Position numbers and translations under genes: made by a program. Under the pieces are notes generated by a model. The model made no database searches. It was not told the origin of the DNA and worked only from the letters and a program-made list of their open reading frames with translations. Below are positions 1 to 8,903 of a stretch of 44,060 nucleotides of DNA, piece by piece. Position 1 is the first letter of the stretch; every line of letters starts with the position of its first letter. This DNA comes from Hellea sp. (GTDB taxonomy: Bacteria > Pseudomonadota > Alphaproteobacteria > Caulobacterales > Maricaulaceae): NCBI GenBank assembly GCA_014238285.1, contig JABABK010000010.1, forward strand, positions 1-44,060, in the 5' to 3' direction.

Positions 1-2
1 AC

Positions 3-950
3 TTCAAATCCGGTTACTTCAAGCAAAACTCACAGTTCGAATGGCATGAATTTGACCAAAGCGGCAATATCAGATTTACGTTTCAAGAAATCTTACGTGA
101 TGAAAATACCGTCTATCTTCGCGAAGATAGACATAATGTTTCAGTTGATATTAATGATGCCGAGCGTGTTATTTATGCAAGCTGGCCTGGACAGGCCCGT
201 CATGTCATGCACCGTATTACAAGTGCCACATTAGCGCCGCCTATTGCTGTTTCACCTCCGCGGGTCGAAAACCCTATTGCACCTGCCCCGCCCCTAACAG
301 TTAGGCCACCTATCGCAGTCGCGCCGCCGCCGGTTTCCAATCCGATTGCGCCTGCCCCGGTTGCGCCAACACCGTCTCATGTCAAATCATCCACAGTTAC
401 TCGCGCGGCCTTCAAAGGCGGTGTATTTGAAAAATCTGGCGATAGCTGGACTGCAACAACGGATAATGGCCAGAGCTATAATCTCGTGCAGTTAGGTTAT
501 GATAAAAGTAATGTCTATTTACTAGACACAAGTCGCAATGGCCTTTTTATCCTCGATATTCCTGCCAAAGTTATTCGCGTCGGCAAAGGCGATAAAATCA
601 AACGCCGACATAGAGTGACAGAATATTCGGCAGGGTCCTTAACACCACCAACGCCCGAAGAACCAAATTTCAGAAGGCCCTTGCCCGAGATGGAAGCAAG
701 GCTTTGTCGAGCCAAAGGCGGAACAGTCGAACAAGCTGGCATGCTTGGCCATGAGCGGTGCACAATGGCTTATAGCGATGCCAATATGGCTTGTACGGAT
801 AGCGATCAATGCCAAGGACAATGCCGTAGCATGTCACAAGCTAACAATGAGTCCAATGTTATTGGTCAATGCCAGCCTACAGACAATCCATTTGGGTGCT
901 TCACCGAAGTTAAAAATGGCAAGACTGAATTTGGTCTTTGCGTCGACTAA
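3..950 (+). CDS. Secreted-type protein with two copies of a repeat module and a Cys-rich C-terminus (5' partial)
   Basis: The reading frame is open from the left edge of the window, so this is the C-terminal 315 codons of a longer gene. It begins FKSGYFKQNSQFEW. Three parts are visible: a first module of about 60 residues (FKSGYF...VYLREDRHNVSVDI...VIYA); a Pro/Ala-rich linker with repeated PPIAV and NPIAPAP units; and a second module (FKGGVFEK...VYLLDTSRNGLFILDI...VIRVG) that aligns with the first, so the gene carries an internal duplication. The last 80 residues hold about eight cysteines (for example CTDSDQCQGQCRS), which suggests a disulfide-bonded extracytoplasmic domain. I do not recognise a named family or function. 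Its stop overlaps the convergent SnoaL-like gene by four bases. The start and any signal peptide lie outside the window. Confidence 0.8.
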   Translation, partial: FKSGYFKQNSQFEWHEFDQSGNIRFTFQEILRDENTVYLREDRHNVSVDINDAERVIYASWPGQARHVMHRITSATLAPPIAVSPPRVENPIAPAPPLTVRPPIAVAPPPVSNPIAPAPVAPTPSHVKSSTVTRAAFKGGVFEKSGDSWTATTDNGQSYNLVQLGYDKSNVYLLDTSRNGLFILDIPAKVIRVGKGDKIKRRHRVTEYSAGSLTPPTPEEPNFRRPLPEMEARLCRAKGGTVEQAGMLGHERCTMAYSDANMACTDSDQCQGQCRSMSQANNESNVIGQCQPTDNPFGCFTEVKNGKTEFGLCVD

Positions 951-1507
951 CGCAGCCTCTTACCGAATTTCATCATTTTAAAAAATTGATAAGACGGGTC
1001 CTCTGGGCCCGGCTTCGCGATATGGGTTGCCGCAATCATAGGGTGGTCCATTGCTGTTTGTGATGGGTCATTATAGTAAGCCCAGTCAGCCCCAGCTGCG
1101 CGAAGGCTGAATTTCCAAACACCATCTCGTTTTTCATAATTGTCAAAATATCGGCCTCCTACCAAGAGATCAACAGAATCCCCTGTTTCGATTTTAAATC
1201 GATGAAATGCAATCATATAAACTTCACCTTCAGCATAGTCGCCATCAAGTTCGATATTTATGGACGTCATATTATGGTGCAAAATTTCCATAGGCTTTTG
1301 GATTTCCGGGAGCATATCAATAAACTCCATCGCGGGACCTTTGAAAAAAGATCCATGATCATCAAAGGCGTCAGGGTGATAGAGGCTTCGCATTTTCACA
1401 TGATCATGCCTGTCTGCTGCATTACAATAGGCATAAAGTAATTCTGTAATTTCATGCTTATCCAGCATGGCATCTATGCGTTGCTCGCGTGTTTCTGGAT
1501 GTCCCAT
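947..1507 (-). CDS. SnoaL-like / NTF2-fold protein
   Basis: A 186-residue protein. The pattern EITELLYAYCNAADRHDHVKMRSLYHPDAFDDHG near the N-terminus is typical of the SnoaL_4 group of NTF2-like proteins, which form a cone-shaped alpha+beta barrel and include small subunits of ring-hydroxylating oxygenases and small-molecule isomerases. A later stretch VGGRYFDNYEKRDGVWKFS matches the barrel strands of the family. The ORF can be extended to a GTG at 1531, but the ATG at 1507 has a strong AGGAGG four bases upstream, so I use it. There is no signal peptide, so it is probably cytoplasmic. The gene stands alone and convergent with the preceding gene, so its substrate cannot be inferred. Confidence 0.8.
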   Translation of the reverse strand: MGHPETREQRIDAMLDKHEITELLYAYCNAADRHDHVKMRSLYHPDAFDDHGSFFKGPAMEFIDMLPEIQKPMEILHHNMTSINIELDGDYAEGEVYMIAFHRFKIETGDSVDLLVGGRYFDNYEKRDGVWKFSLRAAGADWAYYNDPSQTAMDHPMIAATHIAKPGPEDPSYQFFKMMKFGKRLR

Positions 1508-1561
1508 ATCGCCTCCTAAACTTTCTACCACTAAATATCAATTCGCGACCTTCGTCCAGAT

Positions 1562-1590
1562 TTGACTCAGTTTTCATCCAAAGGTATAAT
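1562..1590 (+). promoter_or_regulatory. Sigma70-type promoter for the LysM-5'-nucleotidase gene
   Basis: TTGACT at 1562-1567 and TATAAT at 1585-1590 are separated by exactly 17 bases. They lie about 70 bases upstream of the next ATG (1659), which has an AAGGGG ribosome site. This is the clearest housekeeping promoter in the window. Confidence 0.7.
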
Positions 1591-1658
1591 CAGGCAAGTT
1601 GTTAACCCTCAGTAGCCTTTCCGGCCATTGAGTTTGATAACAGCTAAGGGGCAACATT

Positions 1659-3404
1659 ATGAATAAAACTTTTCGGTTATTTTTTCCACTATCTCTATGT
1701 CTGGCACTGGCTAGTCATGCGCAGGCACAATCGGATGCCAGCTGTGAGTCCACGGTTGTTGTCCAGCCCGGTGACACCCTATCCACGATTTCAAACCGCG
1801 CTTATGGCAATAGCTGGGCCTATAATAAAATAGCCGCGGCAACCAATACACAAGCGAGTTTCGATTCAAGCTATACAGCCATTTTAAATCCAGATCGCAT
1901 TAAACCCGGCTGGAAGCTTTGTCTCCCTGGAGCAGCTACAAATGCCATCGTTAGTCCTATCGAAACGACGCCTCAGCCATCGCGCCCCATTACGAGCACT
2001 GACACTACAAGAATAACCTTCCTACAAATTAATGATGTTTATGAGATGACACCTGTCGGCGGCCAAGGCGGTGTGGCGCGGCTAGCGACACTTAAAAAGC
2101 AGTTATTAAATGAGAACCCTAATACTTATACGGTTCTATCTGGCGACTTATTCAGTCCCTCCGCGCTGGGCACTGCCAAAGTTGACGGCGAGCGCCTAGC
2201 AGGCAAACAAATGGTTGCGGCTATGAATGCTTTCGGGCTCGATTTTGCGACATTGGGCAATCACGAATTTGATATCAAAGAAGATCAGTTTCGCGACCGT
2301 ATATCAGAATCTCAAACCCAGTGGTTTTCATCCAATGTGTTTGAAGCTGACGGAACGTCGTTTCCGGCAATCTCTCAGAACCTAACCTTTAGCGTCACAG
2401 ACACGTCAGGTCGAGATGTAACTGTCGGTATGTTCGGACTAACCCTCGACAGTAACCCGGTATCCTACGTCTCTTATACCGACCCTTTTGAAACCGCCGA
2501 AGCTCATATCAGAGCGCTTAAGGATAATGTGGATATTTTGGTTGCCGTCACCCACCTGCCTATGGAACAGGATGTGGAACTTGCCGAAAAGTATCCCGAT
2601 ATTGATTTAATTATTGGTGGACATGAACATGAAAATGCAATCAAATGGTCAGGCGCTAGAAACACACCAATCACTAAGGCCGATGCCAATGCCCGCACCG
2701 CCTATATCATCGACATGGATTATAATCACGCCAATGAGCAAATTAAGATTACACCACGCCTCAAGGCTATAACGCCTGATATCCCGGATGACCCAGCTGT
2801 CGGACAGGTCGTGGATATGTGGCTTGAACGCGCTTTTGAAGGGTTTAAAAATCAAGGATTTAACCCTGCTGAACTCGTAACAAATGTGACCGACTCTCTC
2901 GACGGAACAGAGGCCAGCGTTCGGAACAAACAAACGATTTTAACAAAGATGATCGCTGACGGTATGCTTCATAATGCGGTGGATACGGACATAGCCATCT
3001 TCAACGGAGGGTCTATTCGCATTGACGACACTATCGCGCCGGGCCCAATAACAGAGTATGATGTTATCCGCATCTTGCCGTTTGGCGGCGCCATCATAGC
3101 CGTTGAAATGAGCGGCGAACTATTGGGCAAAACTCTGGATCAAGGCGCTGAAAACAAAGGCGTCGGCGGCTATCTTCAAACCACCGGCGTTTCAGGTAAT
3201 AGCGGCGCATGGATGATCAACGGAACACCGCTGGATTCCGCAAGAACATATTTGGTCGCGATCAATGATTTCTTGCTCACAGGCAAAGAACAAAACCTCA
3301 ATTTTCTGACGGAAGACAATCCGGGGCTTACCAAAAAAGCAACTCACGATGATTTACGCAAAGCCCTAATTACAGAGCTACAGAAGAAGTATAACCCCAA
3401 CTAA
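1659..3404 (+). CDS. LysM-domain 5'-nucleotidase / metallophosphatase (UshA-like)
   Basis: A 581-residue exported protein. Residues 1-24 are a signal peptide ending AQAQ. Residues about 30-90 form a LysM domain (VVVQPGDTLSTISNRAYG), which binds peptidoglycan. Residues 118-390 are the calcineurin-like metallophosphatase domain, with INDVYE (124-129), SGDLFS (161-166), GNHEFD (200-205), VTHLP and GGHEHE. The C-terminal third is the 5'-nucleotidase substrate domain (FNGGSIRIDD, ILPFGG). The family hydrolyses nucleotides or other phosphoesters in the periplasm. In UshA the first motif is a D-x-H metal site; here the sequence is D126-V-Y128, a variant known in a subgroup of these enzymes. The LysM suggests cell-wall anchoring. 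It is transcribed alone from a good sigma70 promoter. The exact substrate is unknown. Confidence 0.88.
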   Translation: MNKTFRLFFPLSLCLALASHAQAQSDASCESTVVVQPGDTLSTISNRAYGNSWAYNKIAAATNTQASFDSSYTAILNPDRIKPGWKLCLPGAATNAIVSPIETTPQPSRPITSTDTTRITFLQINDVYEMTPVGGQGGVARLATLKKQLLNENPNTYTVLSGDLFSPSALGTAKVDGERLAGKQMVAAMNAFGLDFATLGNHEFDIKEDQFRDRISESQTQWFSSNVFEADGTSFPAISQNLTFSVTDTSGRDVTVGMFGLTLDSNPVSYVSYTDPFETAEAHIRALKDNVDILVAVTHLPMEQDVELAEKYPDIDLIIGGHEHENAIKWSGARNTPITKADANARTAYIIDMDYNHANEQIKITPRLKAITPDIPDDPAVGQVVDMWLERAFEGFKNQGFNPAELVTNVTDSLDGTEASVRNKQTILTKMIADGMLHNAVDTDIAIFNGGSIRIDDTIAPGPITEYDVIRILPFGGAIIAVEMSGELLGKTLDQGAENKGVGGYLQTTGVSGNSGAWMINGTPLDSARTYLVAINDFLLTGKEQNLNFLTEDNPGLTKKATHDDLRKALITELQKKYNPN

Positions 3405-3419
3405 ACTGGATTACTTTGG

Positions 3420-4436
3420 TTACTGAATATCCAAGGTTATCGGGAAATGATCGGAAGCCTGTTTAAGGTCCCTTTTTGAGGCCTTCGCTTCAGCCGCAAT
3501 AAAGTCTTCATCCGATGCCGGATAAGGGTTCCAGACTTGATAGGCTTGATTACCAGAAAACTTGAATTGTTTGGAAACAATAATATGGTCAATGAGCGCA
3601 TCGATATGATCACCTGTGAAACGATCTGTAAACCGCGCCGAGGAAGGCTCCCAACCATAATGGCCAAATTTTGCACGACCGACAGGATAGCGTAATAATG
3701 TATCCTGGTCGAACAGGTCGCCAACAATTAATTCAACGCCGCTGCGTCCAAAACGGCTTTCATAATAATCAAAACCAGGCCCGTCATTAATATTTCCCAT
3801 CACGACTATGCTGCGTTTTTTCTTCATCCACTCTTCAACCCGCCCGCGAATAGACATGCACTCGGCGAATAATTTTCGGCGATTGAGTTCGGTCGTCCGG
3901 TCAAAATGAACGCGGTCCATAGCTGAAAAAATACCTTTTGATTTGGCGTGAGCGACGATGATCCAAAAAGATTTACCATTGTCAGTACGCGTGATTTTTA
4001 CCTCTAACGGAGGTCTATAATGTTTATAACGCTCTTGAATACCGTCGCCGTTACTATCCATGTAAAAGTCTTCGTTAAACCGTGGGTTACTAGACTGGCC
4101 GATTTTTCCGCCCGGATCATGCTTAGCCGTCACAACCTCTGGATCATAAAGCAAGGCTATTTCCTGACGTCCACGAGAAGAATAACCGATCATAGCTTTA
4201 TTTTGACGCAAGCCATATTCGACCGCAAAATTTTCGAGGGCTTTGACTGTGTTTCGCTGACCCGATGTTGCCGTCGTATTAGGACCTTCAGTGATACCAA
4301 TTAAATCTGGATCCGTTTTGGAAATTACCTTTGCGACAGACCCAAATTTCTTTTGCGAAGCCTGTGTTTCTTTCAGACTATTATCCGTGTTAAAATGCTC
4401 ATCAAACCGCTCGATATTATACGACATTAAACGCAT
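3420..4436 (-). CDS. Endonuclease/exonuclease/phosphatase family protein
   Basis: A 338-residue protein. It opens MRLMSYNIERFDEHF, continues with DPDLIGITEG, and has IIVAHAKSKG, VVMGNINDGPG and a closing SDHFPITLD. These are the ordered motifs of the Exo_endo_phos fold (DNase I, exonuclease III and inositol phosphatase superfamily), with the catalytic Asn, Glu, Asp-Asn and His-containing SDH positions. No signal peptide is seen, so it is probably intracellular. The start is supported by GGGGG about eight bases upstream. It is convergent with the nucleotidase gene, 15 bases away. Members cut DNA or hydrolyse phosphodiesters or sphingomyelin, and sequence alone does not decide which. A ceramidase gene lies about 2 kb away, which makes a lipid phosphodiesterase conceivable but unproven. 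Confidence 0.82.
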   Translation of the reverse strand: MRLMSYNIERFDEHFNTDNSLKETQASQKKFGSVAKVISKTDPDLIGITEGPNTTATSGQRNTVKALENFAVEYGLRQNKAMIGYSSRGRQEIALLYDPEVVTAKHDPGGKIGQSSNPRFNEDFYMDSNGDGIQERYKHYRPPLEVKITRTDNGKSFWIIVAHAKSKGIFSAMDRVHFDRTTELNRRKLFAECMSIRGRVEEWMKKKRSIVVMGNINDGPGFDYYESRFGRSGVELIVGDLFDQDTLLRYPVGRAKFGHYGWEPSSARFTDRFTGDHIDALIDHIIVSKQFKFSGNQAYQVWNPYPASDEDFIAAEAKASKRDLKQASDHFPITLDIQ

Positions 4437-4531
4437 ATCTTTGCCCCCTAAATATTGTTCAACTCTCAGTATAACACAATTTGTGGCAAAGTGAAAATCT
4501 ATCAGGCTACTAAAATCAGCCGAAGAGCTCC

Positions 4532-5989
4532 TTATATGCCGCCCATGCAGAGATATTTCATTTCCAAATAATCATCGAGGCCATATTTGGAGCCTTCTCG
4601 GCCTTGACCTGATTGTTTCACACCGCCAAAAGGCGCGGCTTCATTGGACATTAAGCCCGTATTCGCGCCGACCATGCCAAATTCAAGCGCTTCTGATACA
4701 CGCCAAACCCGGCCAATATCTCGCGAAAAGAAATAGGCGGCTAGGCCATATTCCGTATCATTAGCCATACGGATTACCTCTTCTTCGGTTTCAAATGAGA
4801 TTAGCGGCGCGACGGGCCCAAATGTCTCTTCCCGGAATAAACGCATTTTATCGGTTACACCTGAGATGATCGTTGGCTCTAAAAAACAGACTCCATCATC
4901 GGTACGCTTGCCGCCAAGTACTAAGTCTGCGCCGTTATCGAGAGCATCCTGAATTTTGGACTGAACATCAAGAACGGCTTTTTCATGTATCATAGGGCCG
5001 ATAACAACGCCGGTCTCTGTGCCAACACCAATTTTAAGCGAGCTAACGGCTGTCACATATTTTTTTGTAAAAATCTCTAGAACCGACGAATGCACAAAGA
5101 CCCTGTTGGCGCAGACACATGTCTGGCCCGCATTTCGGTATTTACTAGCGATAGCGCCTTCGACCGCTGCATCGAGATCGGCGTCTTCAAAAACGATAAA
5201 CGGCGCATTGCCGCCAAGCTCCATGGAGGTCCTTTTAACCGTCGATGCGCAGGCTGCCATCAGCATTTTACCAATGCGGGTCGACCCCGTAAATGTCAGC
5301 TTCTTGATGTCAGCATGCTGCGTCAGAACCTCACCAATTTCCAGCGTGTTGCCGCAAACAATATTGATAACGCCTTTGGGAATGCCGGCACGTTCCGCCA
5401 GCTCAGCCAGCGCAAAGGCCGATAAAGGCGTTTCATTGGCAGGTTTGCAAACGACCGTACATCCAGCCGCTAGCGCTGGCGCTAGTTTACGCGCCAGCAT
5501 TGCACTTGGGAAATTCCACGGCGTTATACAGGCAACGACCCCAACAGGCTGACGAATAACAACGACACGCTTATCGCCGGAAGGCGCAGGTATCGTATCC
5601 CCATAAATACGCTTAGCCTCTTCGGCGAACCATTCCATATAATTGGCGCCATAGGCGATCTCGCCGCGCGCTTCAGTCAGGGGCTTGCCTTGTTCAGCGG
5701 TTAAAATTTGCGCAAGGTCCTCTTGATGTTCCATCATCAGGTCACGCCAACGGCGCAATAGGGCAGACCGTTCTTTGGCCGTCTTAGCCCGCCATTCCGG
5801 CAGAGCCGCACTCGCAGCGGCAACAGCTTGTTCGGTTTCCGCCCGCCCATGCATCGGCACTTCACTGACCACAGACATATTGGCGGGATTGTTCACATTG
5901 AAGTAATCAACGGCCGTTTCCAACCACTTTCCATTAACATAGGAGCAAGTTTTAAAAAGACTTCGATCTTTAAGACTTAGAACTGACAT
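4532..5989 (-). CDS. gabD: Succinate-semialdehyde dehydrogenase (NAD(P)+), GabD-like
   Basis: A 485-residue aldehyde dehydrogenase of the usual family length. The catalytic set is complete: Asn159 in PWNF, the general base Glu257 in MELGG, and the nucleophile Cys291 in GQTCVCANR. The CVC pair is characteristic of GabD, where the second Cys can form a redox-switch disulfide. The cofactor motif FTGSTRIGK is at about 233-241. GabD oxidises succinate semialdehyde to succinate in GABA and polyamine breakdown, in the cytoplasm. A GAGGA ribosome site precedes the ATG. No GABA transaminase gene is adjacent, so related semialdehydes (for example glutarate semialdehyde) remain possible. It is divergent from the ceramidase gene, with a 252-base region between them. 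Confidence 0.88.
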   Translation of the reverse strand: MSVLSLKDRSLFKTCSYVNGKWLETAVDYFNVNNPANMSVVSEVPMHGRAETEQAVAAASAALPEWRAKTAKERSALLRRWRDLMMEHQEDLAQILTAEQGKPLTEARGEIAYGANYMEWFAEEAKRIYGDTIPAPSGDKRVVVIRQPVGVVACITPWNFPSAMLARKLAPALAAGCTVVCKPANETPLSAFALAELAERAGIPKGVINIVCGNTLEIGEVLTQHADIKKLTFTGSTRIGKMLMAACASTVKRTSMELGGNAPFIVFEDADLDAAVEGAIASKYRNAGQTCVCANRVFVHSSVLEIFTKKYVTAVSSLKIGVGTETGVVIGPMIHEKAVLDVQSKIQDALDNGADLVLGGKRTDDGVCFLEPTIISGVTDKMRLFREETFGPVAPLISFETEEEVIRMANDTEYGLAAYFFSRDIGRVWRVSEALEFGMVGANTGLMSNEAAPFGGVKQSGQGREGSKYGLDDYLEMKYLCMGGI

Positions 5990-6066
5990 GAATTTTCCTC
6001 GATTGTGATCTGAACGTCTTGTATGACTATCATTGCGTAGCTGATTTCACGGCGCGGTCAAACCCG

Positions 6067-6082
6067 TTTTAGACGTCAAAAA
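6067..6082. promoter_or_regulatory. Near-palindrome TTTTaGACGTCaAAAA in the gabD/ceramidase divergent region
   Basis: The bases TTTT-a-GACGTC-a-AAAA form an inverted repeat 78 bases upstream of the gabD start. The word GACGTCAA recurs in the inverted repeat at 8904-8917 beside the TetR gene. It may be a regulator site shared by the two, but a short common word can arise by chance. Confidence 0.3.
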
Positions 6083-6193
6083 TCATCACCTTTCGCAAAC
6101 TTTTGTTTCAAGCGTGTTTATGGCCTTTAGCGCACGAAATCACATCAGAATAAGAGAAACTTGACTCTGTGAGAAAAATCACTAATGGGAAGT

Positions 6194-6207
6194 ATAGTAA
6201 TTACTAT
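6194..6207. promoter_or_regulatory. Perfect 14-bp palindrome ATAGTAATTACTAT upstream of the ceramidase gene
   Basis: ATAGTAATTACTAT equals its own reverse complement and lies 34 bases before the ceramidase ATG, in an AT-rich stretch where a promoter would sit. This is the position and form of a dimeric repressor operator. The nearest regulator gene is the convergent TetR gene just downstream of the ceramidase gene. The link is inference. Confidence 0.4.
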
Positions 6208-6241
6208 TTTATATTAAACTTGCTTTAAACGGGGAAAAATC

Positions 6242-8221
6242 ATGAGAAAACTCGCTAAATCCATTGGAACAATTGCGCTGGCAACCACCATGCTCTCCTC
6301 TGCAGCTAATGCGGCAAACTATGACATCGGCGTCGGCATTTACGACATTACCGGACAAGTTGCGGAAACAAATTTCATGGGCTGGGCGGAATTATTTTTC
6401 CGAAATGCTGGTATAAGAGACCGTCAATATGCCCGCGCCTATATTGTCAAAGATGATGCTAATAAGTCTGTAGTTTTTGTTTCCGTCGATAAAGGCGCCA
6501 TGTTCCAAGCCGTCAATGAAGCGGTGATGGCAAAACTTCAGGCCAATTTCGGCGATCTATATACGGACGACAATGTCGTCATCAGTGCAACCCACACGCA
6601 CCAAGCGTCAGGTGGACAGTCTCACTACGGATTATATGTCATAGCGACGGGTGGATATTGGAAAACCAACTTCAACAACATGGTCGACGGCATTTATGAA
6701 TCCATCGTACGCGCTCACAATAATATAGCACCTGGCGATATCTATATGAATAGCGGCGCGCTTGATGGCGCGAGTGTCAACCGCTCGCTCAGAGCCTATG
6801 TCGAAAATGTGGATGCCGATGATTTCTCTCCTGTAGACAATGAAATGACCGTTCTTCGGTTTGAACAGGGCGGCACAGATGTCGGGATGATTTCATGGTT
6901 CCCCGTCCACCCAACGAGCCTCGGTAAAGAGTACAAATATAATAGTGGTGACAGTAAGGGGTATGCATCTCTTAAATTTGAACGGGACAAAGAATCAAGC
7001 TATGGTACAAGCGGTTCCTTTGTGGCTGCCTTTGCCCAGTCAAATGCGGGCGATTTATCAGGTAACCTAAACCTTCCGCCTTATGACACACATGACCAGC
7101 CTTCGACTGGCCCAGGCAGTACAACCGAAGAAAGTTCGGAAATTATAGGTGAACTACAATACCAAAAAGCGGTTGAGCTGTTTAATTCAGCTAATGTAAA
7201 ACTGTCTGGCCCGGTGAGTTATGTTTCAAGATATAATGACTTTTCCAACACTGAAGTCGATGGAAGTTTTACGGACGGTCAAACCCAAACGACTTGTAAA
7301 GCCTCAATTGGGTTTTCTTTCGCCGCGGGCGCCGAAGATGGCCGCTCAGGTTTATTTAGAGAAGGGCTGACCAAAGACCCGAATTGGGGCACGGCAAATG
7401 ATCAATGTCACGCTGAAAAACCCGTCTTCCTCTTTACAGGTTCAAATGGCAATAATCCGGATACACCTAAAATACTGCCAACTTCGCTCGTTAAAATTGG
7501 TCAACTCGGTATTCTAGCCGCGCCTGCTGAATTTACGGCGATGGCTGGCAGACGTTCCAAAGCCGCCGTTAATTCTGTTGCTGGCAATGGACTGGATCAT
7601 CTTGTGTTTGCTGGATATGCAGATGCCTATGCAGGATATGTAACAACTGAAGAAGAGTATCGTACGCAGCAATATGAAGGGGCCAGCACGCATTTCGGTC
7701 CATGGACCCTTGCGGCCTACCGTCAGGAGTTTCAACGATTAGCCACAAAGCTGGCTGATCCAAACTCAAACCCATGGCCGAACTCAGAACCTGCAATTCA
7801 AGCAAAATCTACACCGGGTGACGCCACAGTAACAGTCCTGTTTGATGATAAACCTTGGTACAGATCTTTTGGTGATATGTATTCACAGCCAAGTTCAAAC
7901 GCGTCTCAAGGCTCAACTGTCAAAGCTGTTTATTGGGGCGGGCATCCGAACAATGATCTAAAGACCAATGACACATACTTAAAAGTCGAACACAAAGTCG
8001 GCGGTCAGTGGGTTACTTATGCGACAGACAGGGATGTTCAAACCAAGATGATTTGGAAACGTGTTGGACTATCCTATTCCCATATAACAGTTGAATGGAC
8101 CATCCCGTCAGATGCACCAAGCGGCACTTATCGCCTACGTCATTACGGTAAGTGGAAAAATGGATGGACTGGAAGTCTTAATAATTATTCCGGCAAAAGT
8201 AACAATATTTCTGTAAACTAA
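6242..8221 (+). CDS. Neutral/alkaline ceramidase, secreted
   Basis: A 659-residue protein with an N-terminal signal peptide (cleavage near ANA-ANYD, residue 24). The opening YDIGVGIYDITG and following NFMGWA, the zinc-site motif ATHTHQASGG (His118/His120), the second site PVHPTS (His223), and the nucleophile motif NAGDLSGN with Ser273 (Ser274 in the Pseudomonas aeruginosa enzyme) identify the neutral ceramidase family. The C-terminal 120 residues form an immunoglobulin-like domain. The enzyme cleaves the amide bond of ceramide to sphingoid base and fatty acid, outside the cell or in the periplasm. A GGGG ribosome site precedes the ATG. It may feed on host or algal sphingolipids or remodel the organism's own. 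The usual motif is GDVSPN; here Pro is replaced by Gly. Confidence 0.93.
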   Translation: MRKLAKSIGTIALATTMLSSAANAANYDIGVGIYDITGQVAETNFMGWAELFFRNAGIRDRQYARAYIVKDDANKSVVFVSVDKGAMFQAVNEAVMAKLQANFGDLYTDDNVVISATHTHQASGGQSHYGLYVIATGGYWKTNFNNMVDGIYESIVRAHNNIAPGDIYMNSGALDGASVNRSLRAYVENVDADDFSPVDNEMTVLRFEQGGTDVGMISWFPVHPTSLGKEYKYNSGDSKGYASLKFERDKESSYGTSGSFVAAFAQSNAGDLSGNLNLPPYDTHDQPSTGPGSTTEESSEIIGELQYQKAVELFNSANVKLSGPVSYVSRYNDFSNTEVDGSFTDGQTQTTCKASIGFSFAAGAEDGRSGLFREGLTKDPNWGTANDQCHAEKPVFLFTGSNGNNPDTPKILPTSLVKIGQLGILAAPAEFTAMAGRRSKAAVNSVAGNGLDHLVFAGYADAYAGYVTTEEEYRTQQYEGASTHFGPWTLAAYRQEFQRLATKLADPNSNPWPNSEPAIQAKSTPGDATVTVLFDDKPWYRSFGDMYSQPSSNASQGSTVKAVYWGGHPNNDLKTNDTYLKVEHKVGGQWVTYATDRDVQTKMIWKRVGLSYSHITVEWTIPSDAPSGTYRLRHYGKWKNGWTGSLNNYSGKSNNISVN

Positions 8222-8227
8222 ACCTAT

Positions 8228-8254
8228 TGAGGTGAAGGTTAACCCTTCACCTCA
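8228..8254. terminator. Hairpin between the convergent ceramidase and TetR genes
   Basis: Arms TGAGGTGAAGG (8228-8238) and CCTTCACCTCA (8244-8254) pair perfectly over 11 bases around a five-base loop. The loop contains the TetR stop codon, and the right arm encodes the last TetR residues. The position between convergent genes suggests a bidirectional transcription stop, but no strong T run follows on either strand, so it may act with Rho or only protect the 3' ends. Confidence 0.6.
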
Positions 8255-8859
8255 CCTATATCCATGAATATTCCAGCCATAGCATTAGCCGTGCGTTCGA
8301 TCAGAATTTCCTGATTCGCAAGTGGCTCGGACAGCAAGTGTTCAAGCGTCGCATATCCGAATTGTAGGGCAAGACGAGCCCGTAGAAAAATTTCTTTTTC
8401 CTCCACACCAGGCCGAATATTTAAGGTACTTGGAACAATGTGCTTCGAAATAAACGTCGCCATTTCATTATGTGAACTAAGCAAAATTGGTTCCAGTTTT
8501 GGCACAATTCTCAATATTTTAATGAGTTGCGCGCCGGCAGGAAAATCCCGTGTCACGGCAACTGTGTTTAAAATTAGAAACTGAACGAGAGGTTCCAGTT
8601 CCATCTCCCCCGCGTCAGCCGTGTCGACACTAAGAATCAAACTATTCTGAGCTTCCATAAGCCGATGGCAGAGCACTTCTAAGACTTCAAATTTGTCTTC
8701 GAAATATCGATAAAACGTCGGCGGTGTCATACCGGCGCGATCAACAATAAGATTGGAGTTCAGCGCGTCATACCCGTCCGAAATGATGATATTTTGAGCG
8801 GCTGTGAGCAAAGCCTCATATGTTTTTTGAGTTCGCTTACTATTTGGTGGTTCGCGCAT
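8239..8859 (-). CDS. TetR/AcrR family transcriptional regulator
   Basis: A 206-residue protein. The N-terminal helix-turn-helix is clear: RTQKTYEALLTAAQNIIISDGYDAL, then IVDRAGMTPPTFYRYFEDKFEVLEVL, the TetR DNA-binding pattern. The rest is an all-helical ligand-binding domain with no recognisable ligand class. The ORF can be extended to a TTG at 8898; the ATG at 8859 is preceded by GGGAA and begins just before the HTH, so I prefer it. It is divergent from the M24 peptidase gene and convergent with the ceramidase gene. An inverted repeat at 8904-8917 upstream is a likely autoregulatory operator. Candidate targets are itself, the peptidase gene and possibly the ceramidase/gabD promoters. Confidence 0.85.
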   Translation of the reverse strand: MREPPNSKRTQKTYEALLTAAQNIIISDGYDALNSNLIVDRAGMTPPTFYRYFEDKFEVLEVLCHRLMEAQNSLILSVDTADAGEMELEPLVQFLILNTVAVTRDFPAGAQLIKILRIVPKLEPILLSSHNEMATFISKHIVPSTLNIRPGVEEKEIFLRARLALQFGYATLEHLLSEPLANQEILIERTANAMAGIFMDIGEVKG

Positions 8860-8903
8860 TGAGTTCCCGTAAATCCATTTTCGTACCCCTAGTTTCAAAA
8901 GTT

